Position numbers and translations under genes: made by a program
The notes under the pieces: model-generated
Databases searched by the model: none
What the model was told of the DNA's origin: nothing
The model's input: the letters and a program-made list of their open reading frames with translations, nothing else
In this document: positions 35,217 through 47,399 of the stretch, one piece after another
How positions within the stretch are numbered: the stretch's first letter is position 1
How the letters are laid out: the number at the start of each line of letters is the position of its first letter
NCBI GenBank assembly: GCA_029378245.1
Contig: JARKIF010000009.1
Location: 682,001-746,000 of the forward strand
Direction of reading: 5' to 3'
Length of the DNA stretch: 64,000 bases
From: Roridomyces roridus
Lineage: Eukaryota; Basidiomycota; Agaricomycetes; Agaricales; Mycenaceae

Positions 35217-37159
35217 ATGCCACCACGCGTCGAATATCCGCCAATGTCAGAGCAACTCGAAAAGGTCAATGCTGATCTCGCTACAGAGAGGAGAAAGTCT
35301 CATGGGCTCGAAAACGAACTCTTCGCTGCCCAAGAGGACGCGCTGAAGAACAGCGGAAAGCTCACTGCTGACCTCGCTGTGGAGAGGAGAAAGTCCCATG
35401 CACAGGCAAGCGAGCTCTTCGCTTCCAAAGAGGAGGTGGAGGTGCTCACGGTCCAGTTGAATCGGTGCGTTGGGCGGTCATATGTTCTTCAAAGCTAATA
35501 ATCTTTCAGTTCCACTGCGAAATGTTTTGCACAGGCAAGCGAGCTCTTGGCTGCCAAAGAGGAGGTGGAGGCGCTCAAGGTCCAACTGAGCCGGTGCGTT
35601 GGGCGGTGATATGTTCTTCAAAGCTAACAATCTTCCAGTTCCACTATGCAGTCCTTGGCTCAGGATCTCGTCCACCTTCAGAAGCAGTCTGATGCTCGCG
35701 AGGAGAAATGGCAGCGCGCGCAGGAGGAGTTCAAAGCGCGCTACGCCGGATGGCAAGCATTCAAACGGTATTTGGCCAAGGAAGAAGCCCAGTTTTCACG
35801 CGACAAGAAGAATCTTCCGGAAACAGAACACAAGGAGCTTCGACGCGCGTTCGTTGAAAGGAGGCAGCAGAAACTGAAGGAATTGATTCCTGACGACGAT
35901 GACGAGCCTGGTGGGTTTATTCCAGTCATTCGGTGGCCGCACATATTCTAATCCTGCCCAGTCGAGGATACCAAGAGTTCCCCCACTATTGTCGCCCCAT
36001 CTCCCAAAGTCATTTCAACGCCATCTTTGATGCACGCTAATGTACCACCCGTACCTGCGGAGAACTCGGAGACTGAAGATGATTCACAAGGTATTTTGCC
36101 CTTTGTTTCTTTGCAAAGCGCTCATGCAAATCCTCAGATGTTTCTCCCAATCTAGTTCCTCGGCCCTCTACCACGACTAAACCACTGGACTTGGGTAGAC
36201 CGAACCCCAGGAAGCAGCGGTACAGCGACGGATTCTCCTCGTCTAGGCCCGACACTGCAGACGACGAAAGACCACGCAAAATGCGTCGATTCAGTAGCCC
36301 CGTGCGTGCCCCTCTGACGACCATTCCGACTTCGGCATCCGGAGCGGCGCACCCTTCCAGAGCTGCTGGCAGTCGTGGTCAGGAGAATCGGGTTGGCACT
36401 CGACCCAACGGAGAGAATACGCCCCCTGCGCGGCCTAGCTCCACCGGCAAACAACTCACAGATTACTCTGCGTACAAGGGGCGAGGACGATATGGCAGTG
36501 CGCATGCAGCGTGAGCATCTACAAATTCTTAGCATCATTTGAATCTCAAGGCCCACTCTTTAGCGGCGACCGGACGATCAACGCCTCGTATGCTATCAAT
36601 CCAGCTCACAACGGTGGGGTCAACTACCAGTACGACGCTGTCGTGCGTGGCAGAGAAGACCGCAGACGTATGGAGGGCGGCGACTGTGAATGCTGTCGTG
36701 ATGTTGGTTTCGATTTCACTCCCGTTTCGATTTCATACTCACCTCCGTATAGTACTACGAAGCGATAGGACCCCTTCCGAGCCGTCTACAGCCCCCTCTG
36801 TGGCGGTCCCCACCCACCAGCCCTCAGAAGTCCGGAAGCTCGAGAAACAACAACTGCCGACGTCATGATCATGCCGAAGGAGACGGTGACACCCGTGAAG
36901 CAAATATCTCTTCCCATAAACAAGCCATTTCGCGCCACCGCCACAACTGGGCGCGTGCGCAAACGCCGCCCAGTTATTGGAGCATCGGGTTCCCGTCGAC
37001 GCAGGAAGCAGAGAGGATTAACGAGCAGGTTAGTTGTTTTTCGAGAATCCTACCTCGCTCTCAACACATTCCCAGGCGGAGACGATGCATCAGCAGAAAA
37101 TCAGGGCCATTGAAGCCGAGGCGGAGCACGGAGGGAGGTATTACAAGACCAGCAGGTGA
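35217..37159 (+). CDS. CTP1: Sae2/Ctp1/CtIP-family DNA end-resection factor
   Basis: Activates the Mre11 complex at double-strand breaks. The N-terminal half is a coiled coil with repeated units (VNADLATERRKSH, LTADLAVERRKSH, ASELFASKEEVEVL, ASELLAAKEEVEAL). The middle is Ser/Pro-rich with basic clusters. The C-terminal domain has the CxxC element DCECCRD joined by an intron to YYEAIGPLP, then SRHRHNWARAQTPPSYW and IGFPSTQEAERIN, diagnostic of the family, ending GGRYYKTSR. The start at 35217 (MPPRVEYPP) is preferred; an in-frame ATG at 35166 would overlap the DIS3 start codon in a CCATGG palindrome. Two near-identical 45-base introns lie in a tandem duplication at 35401-35645. Exon joins after 36500 are approximate. 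Confidence 0.9.
35401..35645 (+). repeat. Tandem duplication of an exon-intron unit inside the CtIP-like gene
   Basis: Unit 1 starts at 35401 and unit 2 at 35530, a period of 129 bases. Each has 84 coding bases (28 residues, four heptads) plus a 45-base intron (35465-35509 and 35594-35638). The introns differ at only a few positions (GTGCGTTGGGCGGTCATATG against GTGCGTTGGGCGGTGATATG). The duplication keeps frame and heptad register and has created a new intron. Confidence 0.9.
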
Positions 37160-37254
37160 CTGCTTAGTTGTTTCTTTCCTTGGACGACCAAGTGCTATAA
37201 TTTATACGGATGGATGGCAGGAGACTGAAACAATTTTATCACGGATGGTGGATA

Positions 37255-39880
37255 GCGAAGCTTCTGCTTATTGACGCGTAACCGAGTTCGGCAAAATGAG
37301 CGGAAGCGCGCAGAGGAAACGCCCAAGATTAGTTACTACATGTATGTACAGAATTAGCAAGGTTACTGGTCTGGTCTCGCCTCTTTTATGTCGCCCTCCA
37401 TCCGACGTTAGCTGAGCTGGTGTTGATGAGGCGGACCCATTTTGCATGGCAAGATATATGTACAACTGGCGATCAGCCTTTCAGCGGACGATTCGAGTAA
37501 AGAACAACTTACTTGAATGAGTGTTCCTTTTATTGCTGGGTATTTCGCCATCTACGCGCGCAAACCAAGCCTGGCGGCGGCCGAGGCGAAGAAGTGCTGG
37601 GGAAGAAGAGTCAGAAGACACGTCAAGTCGCGACTTGGAAAGATCGGCGCACGCGGATCCTGTTCAAGATCATCCGAAACCCACTCATAGGTATCGAGGT
37701 GGGTTGAATCTGGGGAGCCCTAACGTATTAGCTTGACCACTGAGGCAGGAGGGGAACTCACCACGATGTTAGGAACGGGATACGCAGAGACGGCGATTGT
37801 ATTCGTGATGGGCTGAGTTTGAGGAACGGCAGTCTGGTAATCCGTCCATGGGAACACCAAATACGAGGGTTGGGTGCGATTTTGAGAGAGAACGAGAGAA
37901 AATGAAGGGAAGGGAGGCTCCTGGGCACGCATGATAGAGGGATGCGAGGAGGAGGAACGAGCTTAAAATGACTTGATCTTAAAGAGGTGTTGGTGTCGTG
38001 ACTGTCCCATCGAGAACATTCGCATTCGTACTGGAGGTGCCACCGTCCACAAGTAATCTTGGGCTTCCTCAAGGACAATCCATATGTGCAGAGCACATAA
38101 GACACTGCGCGAAGAAACCCGCGCCAAATCATGCTCTGGTGGTATAGTCTGCAATGACAAAACTGGGCTTCGGTAATGGAACGCGAGCCCGCCAAATCGG
38201 CAACGACGTTATGAAGAAGAAATATCTTCGATCATCAACAGCCCAGGACTTGGAGAGAGAAGCGCAAGGCATTTCGCATCCTTTCGACCCGGGTCCTGTG
38301 GCACCAGCGTCTTCGGTGTCCCTCGCGTCTTACACTCTCTGTTCTGGCAGAAATCTGGGTACCGTTGACCTCTGACAAAATCGAATGAAATTCATTCCAG
38401 TCCATCTATGGGTGTGACAGATACAGTGACGGGCTGTTGACCACCCACCAAGCAGCGCCAGCAGACATGGCGAAATATCAAGCCTCAATGCCCATGAGGC
38501 ATCGAGAGACGTTCAGTTTGAGCAGCAACCATAATGCAAGCAAGATTCAGCCAGTTCAAATTCGAAGATTTCGCAAGAACAAGGTTCAACGGTCCCTTCA
38601 GACCACAGCGAGCTTCAAAGACAGCAAGCAGCGTGAATCAACCTAGAAGAACCCACAAAGGGGTCAGCCCAGTCAACTGCATGCAAGACGATAGTCGCCT
38701 AGACAGACGCACCAACATTGAGATCCCGACACCAATGAATCCAGCACCGTTCTCAAACAACTCGACTCGGATCTGCAGAGTATCCGACCTGCCGCTGTAA
38801 GAATGAGTGTCGTACCCGAGCGGACTTCTGGAGCCCGCTTGCTTGTCTACTGAGAACTGGAGTCGAGGCGTCGAACATCTTGACTCCCTCGGAAAGAAAG
38901 GGTTGTTCACATGCAGCCCGTTCGTGACGAGACCGCAACGCAGGTAGGCGCGGATGCTCGAGGGAAGATGAAGGGAATGGATGAGGACAGAGAATGACCC
39001 GATTGTGGGCGTACCAGGTTCCGGCAAAGGTTTGATCTCAGGGCTGGCTTGTTGTCGACCTCCACCTTCTGCTCGATCCACTACTCAGTTCGAGCCCAAG
39101 GCTTCTCGTCTCTCATTCCGGCTGGCCACTGAACAGTCACTTGCGATTTTCTGCAAGCTACGTACCCTTGGCTCCGCGGCACTCACCGCCGGCCACCTAC
39201 ACGCTAATGCCCATCCTCGACGCCTCCGTCTCTCGAATGAGCAAGAAACCCGTGTCCGAATATTGATAGTCCAGCGCATCGATAGTCGGGACTGTCAGTC
39301 ACAGAAGGGCATGAAGATATGTTGCATATTATCCACTGCCGACGTTCTGACCCTACACCATTTTCATCCGTCCCTTCCGCCTTCATCGATGGAAAAGTCG
39401 CAACATACGTCCAGCCTACTCCATCTGGCATTCCGGGAAATGGATACGTCTGGAATGAGACTGCGTACTTGCCGAAGGTCGTGTCGTTTGGTTCCTTCGC
39501 AGTGCGGTACGACCACAACGATCTTTCAAACAGCGCAGAGACTATGGAATTTACGATGTCATCTCTCCTCTGGCAATTGAATCTACACATTATTCCAGTT
39601 CCGTTCATGCTTGCCTGTCCACTGTCTCACAGTGTTGCCAGACGGAGCCGGGCTCGAAATTGGTCTCAGAGTTCACGGGGCGACGACAAGGAAATGGGCG
39701 AAGAAGGATGAGCGACTGACTCACAGATCTGAGAAGGGCCTGGGCAAAATATCCTTTTCGGGAACTTGGAGGAGCACTGTTGTGCGTTATTTTGACTGGC
39801 CATGATCTGACATGGATTTTTTCGAGCCATTTTATATGCCAACGATAGACGCAGTATATACCCTGGACGTACCACCGTCC
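37255..39880 (-). repeat. Inverted dispersed repeat, copy B
   Basis: Reverse-oriented counterpart of 11985-14640. The best-preserved part is 38440-39000, where a 69-codon frame is identical to copy A; parts near 39200-39600 differ more. In this copy a plus-strand frame at 39319-39590 (FIDGKVATYVQPTPSG, GNGYVWNETAYLPK) stays open that is frame-broken in copy A. The minus-strand frame at 37720-37932 (MRAQEPPFPSFSLVLSQ...) is conserved in both. It ends at the inner side about 95 bp after the CtIP-like stop. Confidence 0.75.
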
Positions 39881-40208
39881 CTACTACTAGACGAACAGCG
39901 CGCCCGACAAAAATGAAATATCATATCACCATCACCGGAGAAGAGAAAAAGTAGATCGTGAGGTCCGATGCGAGTAGCCGCCATGTGCCGAGAGATGGTC
40001 TGCTGTACAAGAGACGCCAGGGAGAGTGTGCTTACCCTCGGGGTGAGTCGACGAAGAAAGACCAGGACGAGAGCGAAGGTGAAGGATGGTGGAAAGAAAC
40101 AGAGCAAAGTGGACAACAACTCGGTTCTTTTTGTGCTCAGTTACACTGGGCCGTGTGCTCCGATATGATACATATTTTCTCTACATACATGGTATAGATA
40201 CAAGATGT
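39881..40208. other. Intergenic, no gene seen
   Basis: Between repeat copy B and the Pol epsilon stop. Likely 3' untranslated sequence of POL2; no frame or motif stands out. Confidence 0.5.
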
Positions 40209-43200
40209 TCACCAACTATTCAACAACGTCTGTGCGCACTCCTACAGTGAGAAATGAGTATCGCATTTAGCAGGGTTAAAAAAGGAAAAAGCACCTTCAA
40301 ACGAGGCAGATGGTGGACAATGGAAACATTCACAATGGTGCGAAGTTTCCTTCGAGTCTCCGCCTTGCTGAGGGTAAGTTGATACGACCCAGAGCACTGA
40401 CAATATCGCGAAACGTTGTCGGATTGGATCTGCTGGCACTTGGAACACCGCAGATCCTGTTGCGCAAACGACCGCTCCAGGCTGAAGACAACCTCCATCA
40501 GAGTAAACTCGATTGCCTGGCGGTCGAATTCTCCTTTGCAATCCGCACACGTCCATTTCGGCACATCAGTACCAGTGGGTAGCAGCTCCGGATCCCGGCA
40601 AAAGTCCATGTCCCGCAGTGCATCACAATGCCGACAAGGAACATTAGACAATTTGAGCGGCTCGCAAGGATTCCGGAACGTCGCTTCGGCAGCAAACTCG
40701 CGCACCCCGATCAACTCGAGCAGATTGCGCTTCAGAAGCCCGACCTCGACCTGATATTGTCTCGCGAGACCAAACGCCGCACAGACAAACTTGACAAGCT
40801 CCAGTGTGGGATTCGTCAGATGAAGATGGGAGCCGGGAAGAACGGGAAACTCGAAGCCAGCCATGAGTTCGTCGTCCATCATCGCATCTCGATGACGATC
40901 TTGCACACTCCCCACAGTTTTGAGCAATTTCCGAGTCAGGCGACGTGCTATGAATTCTTGGGTCGCCTCCGTCTCCTTTGTCTTGATCGTATCCTGCTGG
41001 GTTGCGTCCGGACCACCATCGAGGTTGCGGATGACCCGTAGTGGCGCACGCGCGCCGCCGTTGATCCGTTGATGCAGCTTGAACAGTTCGACAATGTAGT
41101 ACTGTATTGCAGCGGTGAAGTCAGGCCGGATGGCCGTAGGAAGGAAGTGCGCAATATTCCAGTGCATCTCAATCGAGAGCTCCTCAGGCGGCTCGACGGC
41201 CAAAGGGTCTTCGCAGACGATGCCGCCCATGTTGGCTTGATCCATGAAAAGGAGGAAATCGTAGAAATGCTCCGTGTTCAGATAAATGTGTTGGAACAAT
41301 TCATGAGAGGTCACGGCGGTCGTGATGTATGTCGCATATGCATGCGCCGTGCCGGGTGGTTTGGAAGTAGCGAGGAGAATCCGGCTGAAATCAGCGTACA
41401 CGACATGTGATCCCAGACGCTTGAACTCTGCCAAAAGTTGTATGAACGTTTTGCGCATGAGGCCATGAACGAATCGATGAATGCTGGGATCAAACATCTG
41501 CGAAGCACTAGAGCTGATCCAGCGCCAAAAATGGTCGAGCGCGAGATTGGCTGGGCCATCAAACTTGCTCTCGATCTTGTCGAGGAGCCACGTCTTGACC
41601 ATAGCTCGCAGAATGTTGAAGGTCTGAGTCGAGACGTTGGATTCGCCCAGAGTCAAGTCGCGATGAGTCTCCCCATTGGCATATTCATCCATCGTTCGCG
41701 AAACAGAGTCAAACGCCGTAGCCCCACCACTGCCCTCCAATTCGTTGACAACAACAGAATGAAGGACCGAGTTCACGGCCAAATTGCGAACGACAATTTC
41801 GAGGCAGACATTAGAGTACGCGCCAGGTGAGATAAACTCGGTTCTAGGCAAGTCCTCCGTGGGTCGTTTATCGTTCTCGATGCCACCCAGATCGGGAAGT
41901 GAGCCGGGAGACCACCACAGCACCATGTCCTGTTGGATCAAACGACGGGCAAACGTTACATCCGCCAGGAAAAGCGGCTGGTCCCCTTCGACGTGACCAA
42001 TTGGCACGTCGTAGTAATCGGCAAGCGCAACCATCCGATCAATCCACGATCCGACGGACAAATACCGAGTGATCATCTTCTTGCCAACGTGAGTTTGCCA
42101 GGGGAAAATGTCCAGTGTATGAACGCTCCTCGCTTTGGACATGGACAAGACGGGGAACTTGACTAGCTTGGGTACAAGCCGGTCGAAATACGCCTGATCT
42201 TTGCTGGATGAAACCACAACAATGTAGGATTTGTCCTCGAGCAGCCCCAAATCTCGAGAAACGGCTTTGAGAGCAGTGACATCATTGCCGTGGTAGGTGG
42301 TCGTGAATTCTAGGGACTCGGGGTAATCGACCGGAGTGCTGCCAGGGTACAACCCGCGGTGCTCCCTGAGAGCATCCGTGTAGGTGGATTGAAGCCGAGG
42401 TATTGGCTGCCTTCGCGTGGCCGGATCGACGAGGTGCAGCTTGACTGAACCAGATGGCAGGAAGATTGCGAACACGTGAAGCGGCGCATTGGCGGCATAT
42501 GCATGATAGAGGAAGATGTAGTTCTTTTCTTTGCCGCCGTCGAAATACTTTTGGTGACGAGACAGAGATGGACCCGAATGGTCGACCTGAGTCAGGTCCA
42601 AGCCGATCGTTTGTGCGCGATTCAGCGTCAAACTTGAATCGTTTGTGGAACACGTTTTGCCCAGTTTGAGCAATCCCCGGACGTGCAAAGGGACCTAGAC
42701 CGGGATCAGCCTAAATCCGCCATCCTAGGAACAAGTGCATACCTGCTGCTCGAAAACTCCATCGACGTTGGGGTCATTCGTGAGATCGATGAAATGCTCC
42801 TGAATCTCCTGATACACATCCTCCCGAACGACAATCTTGTACAGGTTCGTGCTCGGGAGACCTCGGGGAAGATTGCGAGTGACCTTCTCCCAAGTATAGT
42901 ACTGGGAAAGAAACAGGTCTTCTTTGGGGTTCCGGAGGTTGAGATAAAACTGGCGAGGAATTCGCAGCGGGACGGAAACAATGTCGGAATCAATGGAAAG
43001 CCACAGAATAAAACGACCGAGGGTCTTGCTGGGACGGATCTGCAAGATATCCCATCGCCGATTGGTTCGTACTTTGACGTTTTTGAACATCTCTGGAACG
43101 AAGGTTGTGGAACCACCCAAGCGCATCTCCTGTCGATATTTCCACCGCGGACGAATAGCCTTGATCCATGCAGAATAATTGACGGATGGATTGGGCAACT

Positions 43201-46200
43201 GGCGAGCAAAGACATCCTCCCGCTCCGTTGGTTCCGGAGAACCCTTCCTGGCCTTTCTCGACACAACCGCGAGACGACGACCGCCGGTTTCAGTCTCGGC
43301 TTCTCCAAAATCTTCAATATCCCTCAGCTGAGTTTGCTGCTGTGCCAGGCTGGCCTTTTCCTCCGCCGTCATGACCTTGAAAAAATCCGTCACCTTGTTC
43401 TGCTTGAACTTATCTTCAGCACCGGCGACACGACGATGAAGCCAATCTGGATGGCGGATTCGAGGTACCGGGTTGGCGACTTTTTGCATTGCGGCCGGGA
43501 TGGTGATGAGCTTCTGGATGACAGAGCCGAGACGCTCAATGTAGTACTGCCAATCCAGGATAGAACGCAGGTCAAAGTTGGTCAGGCTGTTGTCCTTGAG
43601 CCACTTGCGGAGGTAAGTGCGCTTGACACTTTCCTCTGCCGAAAAGATGGCCACCGGAACTGCGCGATCCGTCACCGGTGCACCCATGGGTTTGGCCGAG
43701 ATGATGAATTTGCACGCAAGGCCCTTATCCTTGACCATCTGGTCACCAAGGAATTCCGCCAGACGTTTCGCGGTGCTAATGGATGTCGACTTTTGCGTGC
43801 CATACTCTGCCAAAGTACGAGACATGCTGCGGTTCTCGGCAATGAGCTCGACAAGTTCGTCGTCCCCCAAAGTGTCAGCATGGCTGAAAAGGACATCAAG
43901 CCATTGGTCGGCGACCTGGGCAACTGCAGCGTAACACTCCTCGGTTGTGGTTCCGAGCAGAAACTTCTCAAAGATCTGGGTCTGGAAGATCTTGATAAGC
44001 TGCAACTCCCCTCGCCGCTTGACCTCGAAACCCTTCAACTCGGCAAGACTCCCATCGTCGTTGAAGACCGCATAGCGCTTCTTGAGTAGCTTGTCCTCTT
44101 CCTTGGACGACGGAAGGATCATGGCTTTATACGGGCCATCCAGCTCGAAGAAGATGGAGTTCTCGCTGTGGATGAGATACTCTCCGGTGGCAGGGTCCAA
44201 GTCGTGATACTGATGGTTGGTGAATTTGGCGTAAACCAGATGATTGAGCATGGTGCAGGGATACGAAAACGCGATCGCTTTCCCGTTTGTGAGTTTGAAT
44301 TTGAAGTTTTCGGGAAAGACGCCGGGCAACATGCACCAAATACCATCTGTATCCAACTCGAGAGGACGTCCGATCTGTTCCACCAGAGCACGAGCCATCT
44401 GAATGATAGTGGCCCCGGTCAGACACGTGATGCCAGCCATCTCCATTGAATGCCATCTGGCGCCTTTCCGCATGACATAGCCGTAGAAAGAGTTGAGAAT
44501 GCACTTGTGGGCCAGCTGAAGCGAATCGTACAATACGATCATCTTCTTCGCTTCGTCGACCTCTGCGAGCGAACCGCCCTGGGAGTGGACAGTGTCCAAG
44601 TTCCTCTTCCACGTCTTCAAAAGACCCTTGTACTCGTATCGTCGGTCTCGGAACGTACGCACGGTATCGACGTAGAAAGGATTCTCCCTTTGGCAAACGA
44701 TGGCCTCCCTTGTCTCGACTTTGGTGTCCTTGGTCTTTTTGTACACCTTGCGGGAATAATCACCGAGCCGTTTGTGCAGCAACGCCGTCTGCTCGGCCTC
44801 GGAGAGATCCACGAATGCCCGCTGGGGACCACCAGGCCGACGAGGTGGGAAGCTCTCCTGGTTGAGCGCATTCTTGATCATGTTGTATTCATCCCGGCGG
44901 GCCGGAAAGAACTCGCCACGCCACGCCCAGTCCAGACGCCGGTCGCATGTTTTGCCTGGTCGGTTAAAGTCGCAAACGGCGCAGACGGATTCATCCACCA
45001 TCGAATCGGGTTGAAGTCGATTAGATAACATGATATTGGGGTACATGGCGGCGACATCCAGATGGTAAATGAGCGGATTGTCCATCCGGAGCGGATCGTC
45101 ACGGATGAGTTCGAGGGCCGTCTGAATGCCTTGCTTGACTTCATCGTAGTTGGTCACCTGATCCAATGATGACTTGGACTCTTCAGTGATGCAGAACGTT
45201 AGAGCGGCATCGAGATCGTCAATCAACTATTTGGATTGAGCCCAATATATGAGTGTTATAAGAGGAGAAATACCTGCTGAACAGCGGAAGGCACGATCTT
45301 GAAATGAGTTGGAATGTCACTTCTGAAAACTCCCGCCTCGAGCGCTTCGACGTGGCCTCCGACGTACGTCTCGGATGCGAGGAGATGGCCTTCGTACATG
45401 CTGCCGTGGGCTTCCTCGTGTCGGTTGGGCATGATGATACGTCCTCTATACGCCTCAACCTACGAAAAATGAGTTGGCTTCATAGAGAAAAGAAAGGACT
45501 AACCATAAGCAAGGTCTCGCACAACGTACCACTTCCTTTGCGGAGAACCTCGTCCGGATTCAGCGGGATGATGTTGCATAGCGAGAAGATGAAGGGGTGA
45601 ACATATTTCATATACAAATAATATGTCGCAACGGCATCGGACACGGAGTATTGCGCTAGCACTTGCGGCTGCTCCAAAGCATATCTAGTGGCATGTCAGC
45701 GGGGCCGGCGAACAGACAAGTCACTCACGGTGTCATGAGCTCGGGGTCCAGTTCAATCGGATTATAGCCCAGTTTCGCAGTCGTAACTGCCTTCAAACCC
45801 TGGCTTCCCTGAGGCAGATACGAGTCACGTTTGACCCATCGAAAACAGTCCATATGGACACAGGTCCGGCTCTTGTACTCCTCCTCGGAATCCTTTGCGA
45901 ATCCAGTCTCAAGGAACATATCAATGCCATTGGCTTTGGCGCGGGCGTCGAGGAATGGGAAATCGAAAAAGTCTCCGTTGAAAGTGGCCATGACTGTGGG
46001 TTTAACTTCTTGAATATGAGAGAAGAAACGCGTGATAGTTGCAGCCTGAACTGCGTGAATAAGGGAGGAACCAGAGAAGAGCGACCTACTTCGTCGGCCT
46101 CATTGAACACGATGAACGGGCCTTCGTATCCGTCTTTTGGCGTATATTCAAAGTCGTCAATGTCCTCGCTGACGATCTCGCGGTTGGTGATCAGGTAGCC

Positions 46201-47326
46201 CTGCCCGTCGACCATGTATGAAATCATCATGACCTGGTCGATCGCTTGGTCGGGAAACTTGAGCGGCGCCTTGGTTGTTTCGATATCGTACGCCATGACG
46301 ACGGGGTCGGCACGCTTGACACGCTCCGTGAGCTGCTTGAAGCCAGGCTGCCCGGCCGTGAACGTGACGCCATACCAGAGCCCAACGCGAATGTCGATGT
46401 CAATGGCGACGCGCAGGTAATATGGCACGTCGTATTCGCGTATGTCGATTATTCCTTCTCGGGGGTCTTTGTCGCGCGAGCCGGCTTTACCAGAACGTCC
46501 ACCCATACCATCCCAGTCGCCCTCGAATTCCACGTCCATGCTGGCACCTGCCGTCGCGCTTACAACTTCGGCATACGCGTCGACGGCGTTGCGCTTGGCG
46601 CTGTTGGCAAGTGCGAGGGGAAGAATATCGCGGCGGACAGTCAAGAGGTCCGAGACATTCCGGAAACACAGCTGGATGTACAGACGGCGGTGGCCCATGA
46701 GATGATTTGGCAACTTGAGGTCCTCCTTGTGCTCTCGCGTTATGCGGCAGATTAATCCCTCGTATTTCTTGTTCAGCCACTCCTCTATCGTGGTCTCCAT
46801 GCCACTCTAAGAAAGGTTTGAAAGAGAGAACGCGTGGCCAACGGGTATTCGCGCACCTTGCAGCAGATTTGGAAGTAAGGCTCGTACTGGTAAGTGCATT
46901 TGAACATTCCACCATCGTCTTCAAGAAAGTAGAAATCGACGGCAGCCCTTCCTGACGGCCACTCCGGGTCTTTCAAGAGTGTCTGGAGTATGACTGAGTC
47001 GCCATTCAGGAGATGGAAGTGCGTAGCAAGACGTACCGGGTGCATATTCACCAACCAGCCTTCTTTCCTAAGACCCTCCTGCACTCGCGCAAAGCCCAGT
47101 TTCTCGTCGAGCTCGTCGCGTATCCTGACCTCCTCGAACCTTTCCGCGAGAAGGGTGCCATCGTCTTCGCGTTTGGGGCCACCTCCCCGGGAGGCTTAGA
47201 GCCTCCTCTGCCACGACCTCTGCCGCGGCCACCTCGCCACGATCCACCACCACGGAACCCACGAAAAGAGCCTCTTGAGCCGCCACGCGACGACGAGAGT
47301 CCGAAATTGCCGCGTCCAGGAGGCAT
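40209..47326 (-). CDS. POL2: DNA polymerase epsilon catalytic subunit
   Basis: Leading-strand replicative polymerase with 3'-5' proofreading. The ATG at 47326 opens [16 protein letters not shown] and an Arg/Gly-rich leader; a frame change near 47170-47210 precedes [20 protein letters not shown]. Exonuclease motifs are [27 protein letters not shown] and [13 protein letters not shown]. Polymerase motifs are [35 protein letters not shown] and [12 protein letters not shown]. The inactive C-terminal polymerase half follows. It ends with two cysteine modules (CRHCDAL with CADC, and CSKCQ with CQCSG) that hold the small subunit and the Fe-S/zinc sites. About 2,200 residues with few introns (for example the 42725/42688 junction, FEQQ to VPLHVRGLL). 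The long coding exons have no frame break, in contrast to neighbouring genes. Confidence 0.96.
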
Positions 47327-47399
47327 ACCAGTTTGCTGGCGAGAAGCGCGTCGCGTCGCGTTCAAAAGAGACAATAACAGATACAAATACACAAGCTAG

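Noticed and set aside
11985..39880. A single giant transposon bounded by the inverted repeats
   Set aside because: The enclosed genes are conserved housekeeping genes and no transposase is present; duplicated repeat copies explain it better.
42683..44089. Plus-strand open frame of 468 codons
   Set aside because: It is the exact antisense of the POL2 exon, which shows uninterrupted family motifs; no domain in the plus frame.
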